Shown one piece after another: positions 8,076 through 17,781 of a stretch of DNA of 64,000 nt; the stretch's first letter is position 1; every line of letters starts with the position of its first letter. The position numbers were made by a program, and so were the translations under genes. The notes under the pieces are model-generated. The model worked only from the letters and a program-made list of their open reading frames with translations. It ran no database searches and was not told the origin of the DNA. Origin of the DNA: Psychrosphaera sp. F3M07 (GTDB lineage: Bacteria; Pseudomonadota; Gammaproteobacteria; Enterobacterales; Alteromonadaceae); assembly GCF_018860345.1 (NCBI RefSeq), contig NZ_JAHKPJ010000011.1, positions 186,001 to 250,000 on the forward strand. The letters are read 5' to 3'.

Positions 8076-11048
8076 ATGAAAAATAATCGCTTTGTAAAAA
8101 CACAAATAGCAACTAGCTTGTCTATCGCAATTGGCGCATTTGCAGCTCCTATTGTTGCTCATGCAGCGGACGAAGCTAAAGATGTAGAAGTTATCGAAGT
8201 AACAGGTATTCGTGCTTCTTTAATCAAATCAAGAGATTTAAAAAGAGATAGCAACGGCGTTGCTGATGCTATCTCTGCAGAAGATATCGGTAAATTCCCA
8301 GATACAAACTTAGCCGAATCTATGCAACGTATTGCTGGTGTTTCTATCGACCGTCAGAACGGTGAAGGTAGTAAAGTAACAGTGCGTGGTATTCCACCAG
8401 AAATGAACTTAGTTACACTAAACGGCCGTCAAATGCCTGTAACTACCGGTAACCGCTCTTTTGACTTTGCTAATATCGCTTCTGAAGGTGTTAGTGGTGT
8501 TGTGGTAACTAAAACAGGTGACGCATCAGTCCCTACAGGTGGCATCGGGTCGGTTATCGACATTCAAACTCATAAACCACTTTCTCATCAAGGTACTAAA
8601 GCTTCGTTTGGTGTAAAAGCGGTAGCAGATACTTCAACTGAAGATGGTTCTATTACGCCAGAAATATCAGGCTTATATTCAACAACGTCTGAAGATGGCA
8701 AATTTGGTGTTTCCGTTTCTGCTAGTTACCAAAAACGTGAAAGTGGCAACGCTCAAGCACAAGTTGGTACAGGTTGGCGTTCATTCCCTGGTACTGCTGA
8801 TACAGATTGGTCAGGTACTAATGCAACTTGGGGTGGTGTCGCTAAAGACTCAACTCAAACTAACCGTCCTGCTGATTCAGATATTTATTCGGTTCCTCAA
8901 ACAACGATCTATAGATTTGAAGAACAACAACGTACCCGAACCAATGCACAGTTAGTACTTCAGTATCGTCCAATTGACTCAGTAACGGCGACTCTTGATT
9001 ACACTATGATGCAAAACGACATTGATGTTCAACACAATGACATCTCTGCTTGGTATAACTTTGGTACTTCAGAGAACGTCTGGTCTGATGGCCCTGTTGC
9101 TACTCCATTAATTTATTCAGAAGATTACCCGTCAGCTTCACCTGCCGATTTATCAATGGCACGAGGTTTCTCTGCTAACCGTCACGAAAGTTCTTCAATT
9201 GGTTTAAATGTTGAATGGCAAGTTAATTCAGATTTAAAACTTGAATTAGACGTACATTCATCTGACGCTTCTAGAACCCCAAATGGTCAATACGGTAGCG
9301 CTGCAAACATGTCTATGGCTGCTTTTGTTCGTACCAGAGCTGCAACTGATTTCACAGGTGATCGTCCTATCTTAGCGGTTGACGGTAGTGAAAACGTTCA
9401 ATGGTCTGATATGCGTGTTACAGGTAGTACATTTGGTAACTCACAAGACGCTTCTGACGTTTCTCAACAACAAGTTAATGGTAGCTATGTTCTTGATGAA
9501 AAGAGCAGCATCGACTTTGGTGTTTCATTAACATCAGTAAGTAATCACTCTCAAGCTATTAACGTTCAGCGTAATGACTGGGGTGGCATGGGTGTTGATC
9601 AACCAAGTATCTTCACTGAAGATATGTTCCCAGTGGACAGCATTCAAGATCGTTTTGATACATCAGGCGGTAACTTCAACGGCTTATCAGGCGACATGCA
9701 AGCAATCGATAGAATGTTTGTTTGGGACTTTGAAGCAATTCGTGCAATTGCTGCAGAAGCTTACACAACGTCTGCTGGTGCAACACCTGGTGACTGTGGA
9801 AACTTATTCTGCCCATCAACTAATTATGGTGGCGACACTGACCGCTTTACTGAAGAGAATTCTACTGCAGTTTATGCTCAGTATAACTACGACGGTGAAA
9901 TGGCTGGTATGTATTACGGTCTACATGTAGGCGTACGTTGGGAAGATACTGAAGTTGAGTCAACTTCTATCGTGACAGCTCGTGATGGCGCTGAATGGGT
10001 ATCTGCTAACGAAGTTATCTTAGGTGATGGCGGTCGTGTATTCCAAACTCAAACTGGTGGATACGATTACTTCCTACCTAACATCAACTTTAATTTAGAA
10101 GTTACTGATGATGTTATCGTTCGTGCGGCATACAGCCAAACGATTGGTCGTCCTAATTATGCCGACATCCAAGGTGGAACCGTTGTTGGTTCATTAGCAA
10201 GAACAAGTGGGGCAAACGGTAGTGCGGGTAATCCAAACCTATTACCACTTGAATCTACTAACTTAGATTTATCTGTTGAATGGTACTACAGCGAAACAAG
10301 TTATATGTCTTTTGGTTTATTTAAAAAAGACACACAAAACTACATAGCTAACGTTGAAGAAAACTCTACGATTTACGGTATTGCTAACCCAGGTGATGGT
10401 GCTAAATATAACGAAGCTCGTCTTGCATTAAATACAACTGATGCGGTAGCGATTCGTGATTATATCTTTGCTAACTATCCAAATGACCCGTATGTAGATG
10501 TTGCAAACGGTATTATTACGGGTGACCCTGCTACGGATAATATTATGAATGTTGCGATAAACGTCCCAACTAATAATGACCGTAAAACGCCAATTGATGG
10601 AATGGAATTCTCTATCCAACACTTATTTGGTGAAACAGGTTACGGCGTCATTGCTAACTACACTGCGGTAAGTACTGATTTAGAGTACGACGTTATGAAC
10701 TTAGAAGACCAACCGGTATTAACAAATATCAGTGACTCAGCTAACTTAATTGCGTTCTACGACTTAGACGGCTTCCAAGCACGTATCGCATATAACTGGC
10801 GTGATGAGTTCCTTGCATCTCGTTACCAAGGTGATGTAGGTCCTTCTCCAATATTTGTTGAAGCTTACTCTCAAATTGACTTTAACATGAGCTACGACGT
10901 TAGCCAGGTTGAAGGGTTAACGGTTTTCTTTGAAGGTATTAACATTGCTAACAACTTCACACGTACTCACGGTCGTGCTGAAAAACAAGTGTTAAACTTA
11001 ACAGAAACAGGCCCACGTTATAACTTTGGTGCACGTTATTCATTCTAA
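8076..11048 (+). CDS. TonB-dependent outer-membrane receptor for oligosaccharides
   Basis: Outer-membrane active transporter of about 990 residues. A signal peptide ends in VAHA-AD. The plug follows: VIEVTGIRASLIKSRDLKRD, then ADAISAEDIGKFPDTNLAES, the signature of the TonB-Xanthomonas-Caulobacter family linked to plant and algal glycans. The barrel ends in a terminal Phe (FGARYSF), as outer-membrane proteins do. A longer frame from a GTG at 8019 exists, but the ATG at 8076, with GAGA upstream, starts directly with the signal peptide. Two LacI-type operators lie before it. By neighbourhood it should import beta-glucan oligosaccharides released by surface enzymes; ligand not proven. Confidence 0.94.
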   Translation: MKNNRFVKTQIATSLSIAIGAFAAPIVAHAADEAKDVEVIEVTGIRASLIKSRDLKRDSNGVADAISAEDIGKFPDTNLAESMQRIAGVSIDRQNGEGSKVTVRGIPPEMNLVTLNGRQMPVTTGNRSFDFANIASEGVSGVVVTKTGDASVPTGGIGSVIDIQTHKPLSHQGTKASFGVKAVADTSTEDGSITPEISGLYSTTSEDGKFGVSVSASYQKRESGNAQAQVGTGWRSFPGTADTDWSGTNATWGGVAKDSTQTNRPADSDIYSVPQTTIYRFEEQQRTRTNAQLVLQYRPIDSVTATLDYTMMQNDIDVQHNDISAWYNFGTSENVWSDGPVATPLIYSEDYPSASPADLSMARGFSANRHESSSIGLNVEWQVNSDLKLELDVHSSDASRTPNGQYGSAANMSMAAFVRTRAATDFTGDRPILAVDGSENVQWSDMRVTGSTFGNSQDASDVSQQQVNGSYVLDEKSSIDFGVSLTSVSNHSQAINVQRNDWGGMGVDQPSIFTEDMFPVDSIQDRFDTSGGNFNGLSGDMQAIDRMFVWDFEAIRAIAAEAYTTSAGATPGDCGNLFCPSTNYGGDTDRFTEENSTAVYAQYNYDGEMAGMYYGLHVGVRWEDTEVESTSIVTARDGAEWVSANEVILGDGGRVFQTQTGGYDYFLPNINFNLEVTDDVIVRAAYSQTIGRPNYADIQGGTVVGSLARTSGANGSAGNPNLLPLESTNLDLSVEWYYSETSYMSFGLFKKDTQNYIANVEENSTIYGIANPGDGAKYNEARLALNTTDAVAIRDYIFANYPNDPYVDVANGIITGDPATDNIMNVAINVPTNNDRKTPIDGMEFSIQHLFGETGYGVIANYTAVSTDLEYDVMNLEDQPVLTNISDSANLIAFYDLDGFQARIAYNWRDEFLASRYQGDVGPSPIFVEAYSQIDFNMSYDVSQVEGLTVFFEGINIANNFTRTHGRAEKQVLNLTETGPRYNFGARYSF

Positions 11049-11091
11049 TCATTAATGATTATGTGAATAACCTGTTATAAGTGTTAAATTG

Positions 11092-11134
11092 AATAAGTCG
11101 CTACGCCATATATTATGAGTAGCGACTTATTTTT
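11092..11134 (+). terminator. Intrinsic terminator after the TonB receptor
   Basis: Inverted repeat AATAAGTCGCTAC / GTAGCGACTTATT with a 14-base loop, followed by T residues. The next gene starts about 160 bp further, so the halogenase cassette may have its own promoter in 11135-11296. There I see an 11-bp repeat TGACTAAGTCA at 11194-11204, but no convincing -10/-35 pair. Confidence 0.8.
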
Positions 11135-11296
11135 ATGTACCGCTTACCATCTAAATTATTACCCTAATATATTAAGGTTAGTCTTTTGTTATTTGACTAA
11201 GTCATTGTGATCACCTCAGTCGTTTAACCTTAAATTATTATGTGTTACAAATGTCATTATCAGTCACGTTTAACGTTGAAAAGCAGTAGGTAGAAT

Positions 11297-12871
11297 GTGG
11301 ATAATCTAATTAATCGAGTAATCATTGTCGGTGGTGGTAGTGCAGGCTGGTTAACTGCATGTATCTTAGCGGCAGAACTTGATTTAAGTAATTCAAATTA
11401 CACTGTTACTTTAGTTGAATCTTCAGATATCAATCCAATTGGTGTGGGCGAAGGTACTTGGCCAACCATGCGAGCCACGTTAAAGAAGATTGGCATTAGT
11501 GAAAATGAATTTATTAATTGCTGTGATGCCAGTTTTAAACAAGGTTCTCAATTTAATGATTGGCAAGGTCGTACTTCCACTAATCCGGTTTACTCACAAG
11601 ACAGTTATATTCATCCTTTTACCGTCCCAGTCGAATTTCAAAACATTAATTTAGCCCCACATTGGCAGCCCTACTCTGAACAAGTTTGTTTTGCAGATGC
11701 CGTTTCAACTCAAAGTGTATTAGCAAAACAAGGTAAAGCGCCTAAGTTGATCACTTCTCCGGAATATTCCTTTATTGGCAATTATGGTTATCACTTAGAT
11801 GCAGGCAAGTTTAGCGGCTTATTAAAAAAACATGCAATCAACAAACTTAATGTGAAACATGTCATCGACAATGTCACAGAAATCCATAATGACGACTCAG
11901 GGTTTATTAATCATATAGAAACCGAGAAAAACGGAGCCATTGCGGGGGATATTTTTGTTGACTGTACTGGTTTTGCATCTTTGTTAATTGGTAAACATTA
12001 CAATATTGACTTCATTAATAAACAAGACCAATTATTTAATAACACCGCAATCGCGATTCAGGCTCCCTATGATGATCCAAATCAAGATATTGCTTCTTGC
12101 ACATTATCAACCGCACAAACTAATGGCTGGATTTGGGATATTGGTTTACAAAGCAGACGTGGTGTCGGTCATGTATTTTCAAGCGATCACACAACAACTG
12201 ACGCAGCAGAAATACAATTAAGGCAATACTTAACGCCTTCTATTGGTGTGAAACAAGCGGAATCACTGCCAGCAAGAACCATTAATTTTACCCCGGGATA
12301 TAGAGAAAAGTTTTGGCATAATAACTGTTTAGCCATTGGTATGTCCGCAGGTTTTATTGAGCCTTTGGAAGCCTCCGCGCTTGCATTAATAGAACAGTCA
12401 GCCAATTTCTTAGCCGAACAATTTCCAAAAAATCGTGCGATTATGTCCATTATTGCCAAACGATATAATCAAACCACGTCCCAGCATTGGACTCAAATTA
12501 TTGAGTTTCTTAAACTTCATTATGTGCTGTCAAAACGTACAGACAGTCAATATTGGATTGATAATGTAGATCCTAAGTCAATGCCAGATTCGTTAATTGA
12601 AAACTTAGAGTTATGGCAACATCAATACCCTTACCTATTAGATCAAGCGGGATATAATCCATTATTTCCAGCCGCCAGTTATCAATACGTGATGTTTGGG
12701 ATGGGCTTTAAGTCAAACCCGATTGCCAAAAGACAGGACAAAAAAATTGAACAACGCGCTCAGCAGTTGTTTAATGAAAATAGACTACGCACACAGCAAC
12801 AATCAGCAGTATTAACCTCAAATCGCGATTTACTTAATAAAGTAAAAAAATTCGGATTTGCAAAAATATAA
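11297..12871 (+). CDS. Flavin-dependent halogenase-like protein, divergent copy
   Basis: Member of the tryptophan halogenase family (PF04820), 524 residues. It has the FAD motif GGGSAGW at 12-18, a Lys at 81 in SFKQG that matches the catalytic lysine position of PrnA, and VDCTGFASLL near 221. Two hallmarks are changed. The WxWxIP motif reads WIWDIGL at 278-284, and the PLEST loop reads PLEAS at 356-360, so the Ser after the conserved Glu is Ala. It may act on a different substrate or be a non-halogenating flavoprotein. The start is GTG with AGG six bases upstream; an ATG at 11295 is out of frame. First gene of a tight five-gene cassette after the TonB receptor. Confidence 0.87.
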   Translation: MDNLINRVIIVGGGSAGWLTACILAAELDLSNSNYTVTLVESSDINPIGVGEGTWPTMRATLKKIGISENEFINCCDASFKQGSQFNDWQGRTSTNPVYSQDSYIHPFTVPVEFQNINLAPHWQPYSEQVCFADAVSTQSVLAKQGKAPKLITSPEYSFIGNYGYHLDAGKFSGLLKKHAINKLNVKHVIDNVTEIHNDDSGFINHIETEKNGAIAGDIFVDCTGFASLLIGKHYNIDFINKQDQLFNNTAIAIQAPYDDPNQDIASCTLSTAQTNGWIWDIGLQSRRGVGHVFSSDHTTTDAAEIQLRQYLTPSIGVKQAESLPARTINFTPGYREKFWHNNCLAIGMSAGFIEPLEASALALIEQSANFLAEQFPKNRAIMSIIAKRYNQTTSQHWTQIIEFLKLHYVLSKRTDSQYWIDNVDPKSMPDSLIENLELWQHQYPYLLDQAGYNPLFPAASYQYVMFGMGFKSNPIAKRQDKKIEQRAQQLFNENRLRTQQQSAVLTSNRDLLNKVKKFGFAKI

Positions 12872-12898
12872 CAATAACAAAAATTAAATAGGTGCTTC

Positions 12899-13627
12899 AT
12901 GCCAAATCATACATTAGTCAACAACATCGACCATAAAGATACCAAGATCATCACAGAACGTTCAGCCGCCTACGGCGACGATATTTGGTTTACACAAACC
13001 TTCCCTGCTGAGTACCGAAGTGTTCAGGCTTATTACCCTATATTTTTTACTAAAGACGAAAATACAGGGCGTTTTTTCTCTGTTGCCTTGTTTGGTTTTC
13101 AACAAAATGAAAACTTATTCATAAAGGACAATCGTTGGTCAGTACCTTATATTCCATTAACTCATGCACGCACGCCGTTTTTAATCGGAGAACAAGCATT
13201 AATGGAAGATGGCATTGAAAAACATCAACGTGTTTTATTTTTGGATGAAGATCATCCTAGAGTTAATACTGAGCAAGGTGAACCATTATTCTTAGAATTT
13301 GGCGCGAATGCCCCATACTTAGAAAGCATGGCAGACATGATGGAAGTACTGCATCACGGTATTGAAGATCACAATGCCTTTATTGATATGTTGGTAGAAC
13401 TTGAGCTACTAGAGTCTTTCACCTTAGACGTAGAACTCAATGACCGATCTCAACATCAGATGTTAGGTTTTTACACTATCAATGAAGATAAACTCGCAGC
13501 GCTTAGTAGTGAAGTGATTGCTAAATTGCATCAAAATGGCCACTTACAGGCGATTTATATGACCTTGGCATCACAATCTAATGTAACTCGTTTAATTCAA
13601 TTAAAAAATGCGCAGCTTGGTCTGTAA
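12899..13627 (+). CDS. SapC family protein
   Basis: A 242-residue soluble protein resembling the SapC family (PF07277). The family was named after an S-layer-associated gene of Campylobacter, but its biochemical role is unknown. Visible features are WSVPYIPLTHARTPFLIG near residue 80, LFLDEDHPRVN near 115 and a C-terminal helical half. There is no signal peptide or membrane segment. AGGTG lies six bases before the ATG. In many Alteromonadales and Caulobacterales, SapC genes sit with TonB receptors, halogenases and cupins as here, which suggests a job within this cassette rather than in an S-layer. Confidence 0.85.
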   Translation: MPNHTLVNNIDHKDTKIITERSAAYGDDIWFTQTFPAEYRSVQAYYPIFFTKDENTGRFFSVALFGFQQNENLFIKDNRWSVPYIPLTHARTPFLIGEQALMEDGIEKHQRVLFLDEDHPRVNTEQGEPLFLEFGANAPYLESMADMMEVLHHGIEDHNAFIDMLVELELLESFTLDVELNDRSQHQMLGFYTINEDKLAALSSEVIAKLHQNGHLQAIYMTLASQSNVTRLIQLKNAQLGL

Positions 13628-13675
13628 AAGACTAAACCTTTTTTAGCTTAGTTAAATTCCGGTTAAAGGACGATG

Positions 13676-14692
13676 ATGTTAGATATTAAAAACCTGGTTA
13701 AAGAGGTCTTTTTACCTGCAGGTGAATCATTACCTGAGCATATAGTGAATGCTGCTGAACCCGTTTTACTGAAAGGCTTCATTAATCACTGGCCTTTAGT
13801 TAACGCTGGAAAACAGTCACAAGACCACGCTTTTGAATATATAAACAACGCCTACAACGGTCAGCCGATATCAGCGTATTATGCGCAGCCTGATGCCAAC
13901 GGTCGAATTTTTTACAATGCCGACTTTAACGGTTTTAATTTTCAAAGTGCGACATTAGATTTATCAACTGTATTAAACAAATTAAAAGAGGTACGTGATT
14001 TAGCACAGCCTCCTGCTGTGTATGTTGGCTCCACCAACATTCATCGTCATTTTCCTAGTCTAAACAGTGAAAATAACGTCACAATTGAAAACGCACAACC
14101 TATCACTAATTTGTGGCTGGGTAATAAAACTAAAATTGCCGCACATTTTGACTTCCCGAATAATTTAGCCTGTTGCGCCGTAGGTAAACGACGATTTACC
14201 TTGTTTCCACCTGAACAAGTTAAAAACTTATATGTTGGCCCTAAGGAGTTTGCTCCTGGAGGTCAAGACATTAGTTTGGTGAACTTTGAACAACCGGACT
14301 TAACAAAACATCCGAAATTTCAAACCGCTCTAGATAATGCGCTTGTTGCTAATCTTGAGGCTGGTGATGCTTTATTTATTCCTAGTATGTGGTGGCATCA
14401 TGTTGAAGGGTTAACCAGTTTTAATGTGTTGGTTACGCATTGGTGGCGCAATAGTCCAGCTTTTATGGGCAGGCCAGATAACGCAATCGAGTTAGCAATT
14501 TTAAGTATTAGGAATTTACCTCTGGAACAACGTCAAGCATGGAAAGCACTATTTGAACATTATGTATTTGATCATGAAGACGGTGACAATGCCCATATCC
14601 CAGAGCACGCCCAAGGTTGTTTAAAACAACCGATGACAGAAATTGAAGCTCGAAAAGTCCGAGCTAAATTGTTAGAACAACTTAAACGATAA
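13676..14692 (+). CDS. JmjC-like cupin (Cupin_8) protein
   Basis: About 338 residues, resembling Cupin_8/JmjC-type Fe(II)/2-oxoglutarate-dependent hydroxylases. AAEPVLLKGFINHWP near residue 25 is the usual entry of the fold. NKTKIAAHFDFPNNLACC gives the metal-binding HxD, GKRRFTLFPPEQVKNLY follows, and GDALFIPSMWWHHVE gives the distal His. The family hydroxylates proteins or small molecules; the substrate here is unknown. Two adjacent ATGs exist, at 13673 and 13676. AAAGGA ending at 13670 is better spaced for the second. It sits between sapC and the second halogenase, with a 12-bp gap to the latter. Confidence 0.86.
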   Translation: MLDIKNLVKEVFLPAGESLPEHIVNAAEPVLLKGFINHWPLVNAGKQSQDHAFEYINNAYNGQPISAYYAQPDANGRIFYNADFNGFNFQSATLDLSTVLNKLKEVRDLAQPPAVYVGSTNIHRHFPSLNSENNVTIENAQPITNLWLGNKTKIAAHFDFPNNLACCAVGKRRFTLFPPEQVKNLYVGPKEFAPGGQDISLVNFEQPDLTKHPKFQTALDNALVANLEAGDALFIPSMWWHHVEGLTSFNVLVTHWWRNSPAFMGRPDNAIELAILSIRNLPLEQRQAWKALFEHYVFDHEDGDNAHIPEHAQGCLKQPMTEIEARKVRAKLLEQLKR

Positions 14693-14704
14693 TGAGTCAC
14701 AATT

Positions 14705-16213
14705 ATGAATGATAGTAAATCAACTAAGAATCCAGTTAAAAAGGTTGTTATCGCAGGCGGTGGAACTGCAGGCTGGATGGCAGCAGCTGCGCTAACTAAA
14801 TTACTTGGTAAAAATATCGATGTGACTCTGGTTGAGTCGGATGCAATTCCCACCGTTGGTGTGGGGGAAGCCACGATTCCGACCTTACATATTTTTCATC
14901 AATTATTGGGCATAAAAGAACAAGATTTTATGGCGGCCACCAATGCCACATTTAAAATGGGTATCTCTTTTGAAAATTGGCGTGATGTTAAAAAAGATTA
15001 CATTCACTCGTTTGGATTTTTAGGCCAGGACTGTTGGGCAGCGGGTTTTCAACATTTTTGGTTAAAAGGCCACCAACGAGGCATTGTTTCTGAAATTGGT
15101 GATTATGTACCAGAGCACCTTGCTGCACGAGAAGGTCGATTTGCGGTGTTAGCCAATCAAGCGTTAAATCATGCATACCATTTAGATGCTGGTTTATATG
15201 CCAAATACTTACGTAATATTGCTGAACAACATGGTATTACACGAGTGGAAGGTAAGATTGATAAGGTTAACTTATCTAATGAAAACGGCTTTATCGAGTC
15301 CCTAACTTTAGATTCAGAACAAGTAGTTGAGGGGGATTTATTCTTAGACTGCACCGGGTTCAGAGCCTTATTAATAGAGAAAGCGCTTCACACTGGTTTT
15401 GAAGATTGGAGTCATTGGCTGCCTTGTGATAGTGCCATTGCGGTACAAACTGAATCTGTTGGTAAACCTGTTCCTTATACTCGTTCAATTGCTCATGAAT
15501 CAGGCTGGCAATGGCGTATTCCATTACAAAATAGAACTGGCAACGGTTTAGTTTTTTGCAGTAAATATATGACGGACGATGAAGCCATCGCCAAGTTACG
15601 CGAAAACCTAGTTGGCACATTAAGAAATGAACCACGAGTGATCAAGTTTCAAACTGGAACACGCAGAAAACATTGGAACAAAAACTGTATTGCCGTTGGT
15701 TTATCTTCTGGCTTTATCGAGCCACTTGAGTCCACCAGCATTCATTTATTCCAACGCGCAATCGTAAGGTTAATGCAGATGTTCCCAAGCCAGGGGATCA
15801 ATGAGTCAGATGTAAATGAATTTAACGCTCAAACTAAATTTGAACACGATAATATAAGAGACTTTATTATCTTGCATTACCACTTAACAGACCGTGAAGA
15901 CACCGCATTTTGGCGTCATTGTAAAAACATGGAGATCCCTGATTCGTTACAACACAGAATGAGTTTATTTAAACAGTCCGGCCGAGTATTCAAAAAAGCG
16001 GAAGAATTATTTGGTGAAACCTCGTGGGTTCAAGTGATGTTAGGACAAGGTTTGATGCCTGAGCAATATCACCCAATAGTGGACCAAATGGATGATGCTG
16101 AATTAGAAAACTTTTTAATGCATATTAAAAATAATGTGAAAAAGAAAGTTGCCTCTTGGCCTGATCATTATGACTTTATACAACATTATTGTAAGAGTAC
16201 GGTTAAGGCTTAG
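14705..16213 (+). CDS. Flavin-dependent halogenase (tryptophan halogenase family)
   Basis: A 502-residue PF04820 protein with all the hallmarks its upstream paralogue lacks. These are GGGTAGW at 18-24, VGVGEATIPTL at 51-61, a PrnA-type catalytic Lys at 84 in TFKMG, WQWRIP at 268-273 and PLEST at 340-344. Such enzymes use reduced flavin, oxygen and halide to halogenate indoles or other aromatics. A separate flavin reductase would be needed and is not encoded nearby. No peptide or polyketide synthase genes are present, so it is an orphan halogenase. Orphan relatives from TonB-linked settings have been reported to prefer bromide and free indole; whether this one does is unknown. Confidence 0.92.
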   Translation: MNDSKSTKNPVKKVVIAGGGTAGWMAAAALTKLLGKNIDVTLVESDAIPTVGVGEATIPTLHIFHQLLGIKEQDFMAATNATFKMGISFENWRDVKKDYIHSFGFLGQDCWAAGFQHFWLKGHQRGIVSEIGDYVPEHLAAREGRFAVLANQALNHAYHLDAGLYAKYLRNIAEQHGITRVEGKIDKVNLSNENGFIESLTLDSEQVVEGDLFLDCTGFRALLIEKALHTGFEDWSHWLPCDSAIAVQTESVGKPVPYTRSIAHESGWQWRIPLQNRTGNGLVFCSKYMTDDEAIAKLRENLVGTLRNEPRVIKFQTGTRRKHWNKNCIAVGLSSGFIEPLESTSIHLFQRAIVRLMQMFPSQGINESDVNEFNAQTKFEHDNIRDFIILHYHLTDREDTAFWRHCKNMEIPDSLQHRMSLFKQSGRVFKKAEELFGETSWVQVMLGQGLMPEQYHPIVDQMDDAELENFLMHIKNNVKKKVASWPDHYDFIQHYCKSTVKA

Positions 16214-16216
16214 CCG

Positions 16217-16930
16217 ATGTCTGCAGAGTACTTTACGCCAAACCCCAATATGCAAGTGAATGTGATGAGAATGGGCGTTGAACAAACGCCTTTGATCATC
16301 ATTGATGATTTTGCATCGAGCACAGAAGCATTAAAAACGTTTGCCTATGAGCATGCCGAATACACACCAGATGAAAAAACCCTTTACCCTGGGGTTCGTA
16401 GCCCGTTACCAGACAGTTATATAATCAAACTACTTCAAGCGGTATATCAGCCTTTATACGGGATTTATGGCATTGAATTAAGCAAACGTGTAACACCATT
16501 AAGCTCGTACTTTTCGCTGCTGTCATTAGCGCCTAACGCGTTACATTTGTTACAACGTATGCCTCATTTTGATACCAACAGTTCAACCTGTTTTGCGGTA
16601 TTACACTATTTGGCAGAAGGACCACATGGTGGCACTGGTTTATATCGACACAAACCAACCAAATTTGAACGTATTACCGAAGCTAGATGTGATCAATACA
16701 TAAGCAGTGCAAAGCAGTATATTGAACAACATGGTGAACCTGAACCAGGTTATATCACAGGGTCCAACGACCATTTTGAAAAGTTTTATGAAGTGGAATA
16801 CAAACCTAATAGATTAGTGATTTACCCAAGCAATTTATTGCACTCTGTAACGGTAGATAAAACCAATGACTTGTCGAGTGATCCAAAAAACGGACGGTTA
16901 ACTGCCAATATTTTCTTTGAGTTTAAATAG
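16217..16930 (+). CDS. DUF6445-type protein, 2OG-Fe(II) oxygenase-like
   Basis: A 237-residue protein of the DUF6445 type. An order of residues consistent with a 2-oxoglutarate/Fe(II) oxygenase can be seen: MPHFDT (HxD) near 114, then LAEGPHGGTGLYRH, then a distal His in NLLHSV near 214 and an Arg in GRLTANIFFEF near 228. Function is not established for the family. The ATG begins four bases after the halogenase stop, so it closes the same cassette. With the cupin it would be the second possible hydroxylase in the cassette. The oxygenase reading is my inference from motif spacing. Confidence 0.78.
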   Translation: MSAEYFTPNPNMQVNVMRMGVEQTPLIIIDDFASSTEALKTFAYEHAEYTPDEKTLYPGVRSPLPDSYIIKLLQAVYQPLYGIYGIELSKRVTPLSSYFSLLSLAPNALHLLQRMPHFDTNSSTCFAVLHYLAEGPHGGTGLYRHKPTKFERITEARCDQYISSAKQYIEQHGEPEPGYITGSNDHFEKFYEVEYKPNRLVIYPSNLLHSVTVDKTNDLSSDPKNGRLTANIFFEFK

Positions 16931-16959
16931 CCGTTAAAGCTTCAATCAAAACGCAAACA

Positions 16960-17781
16960 TTAAAGTGAGACATTATACTTTTTAAGTAATAACTGTTCTT
17001 TTTCCCCTTTTAAAGAGACACGTCCTTGCTCCCATATAGTAATTAATTTCTGTCTTTTCTCAGCTGGGATGGTTTTCGAGAAAATGGGATATTCTATTAA
17101 CTTTTTTTCCAACCCTGGACGTACTATTTTTAACTCATGGTTTAAATTTAACTGATTTAACACATGCTGCAGTACAAGCTCATTGTCAGCGTACACATCC
17201 ACTCTATTTTCTTTGATCATGCGGAATATACGTTCAATCACATCATCATTTCCAGCAATCACTTCAACCATAGACGCGTTATTAGGATCGTCGATAAAAC
17301 CTTGATAATCAGCACTCATTGAACTGTAATCCCAACCGGGCCCCGTTGCGATGCGTTTACCCTTTATAGATTGGATGCCTTGATAACGCCAGCCGTCTGC
17401 TTTTCTAACGACAAAGGCTGATTTATAAGCAAATGTTTCTTGTGCAGCAAAGTCAAATAACTGCTCTGCACTGTCTGAAATTAAGTACTCAGGCAACATA
17501 TCACATGTTCCATCAGCAACCATTTCTAACCCTCTTGCTAATGGAACTTCATAATACTTTATGGTGTAACCTTGGGCTGTGTATATTTGTTCAACCATAT
17601 CGATTATGACACCACGACGAGATGACGTTGCAGTGGGAAAGATGGTCATTGGTGCCCATTGGTCATAACAAACTTTTAGCGTTGTAGCATGAGCGGTATT
17701 AAATAGCGTACCTATAACAAATAGCGCAGTGATAAATAAGGCGTTTGCTTTTTTACGACAAGCTCGTCTAGTTCTCCACAC
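16960..17781 (-). CDS. Periplasmic solute-binding protein (family 3-like)
   Basis: Exported SBP_bac_3-type protein of about 273 residues. The leader ends in NTAHA-TTLKVCYDQWAP, and the binding-protein segments GVIIDMVEQIY and VADGTCDMLPEYLISDSAEQLF follow. A frame from ATG 17808 exists. However, GTG at 17781 is preceded by AAGGGG at ideal spacing, shortens an odd basic N-terminus, and leaves only a 14-bp overlap with the diguanylate cyclase gene. That overlap indicates translational coupling. No ABC transporter is nearby, so it more likely serves as a periplasmic sensor subunit for the cyclase than as part of an importer (inference). Confidence 0.85.
   Translation of the reverse strand: MWRTRRACRKKANALFITALFVIGTLFNTAHATTLKVCYDQWAPMTIFPTATSSRRGVIIDMVEQIYTAQGYTIKYYEVPLARGLEMVADGTCDMLPEYLISDSAEQLFDFAAQETFAYKSAFVVRKADGWRYQGIQSIKGKRIATGPGWDYSSMSADYQGFIDDPNNASMVEVIAGNDDVIERIFRMIKENRVDVYADNELVLQHVLNQLNLNHELKIVRPGLEKKLIEYPIFSKTIPAEKRQKLITIWEQGRVSLKGEKEQLLLKKYNVSL

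Noticed and set aside
12899-13627. Reading SapC as an S-layer secretion protein
   Set aside because: There is no signal peptide, S-layer gene or secretion genes nearby; the name is historical and the context is a TonB-linked cassette.
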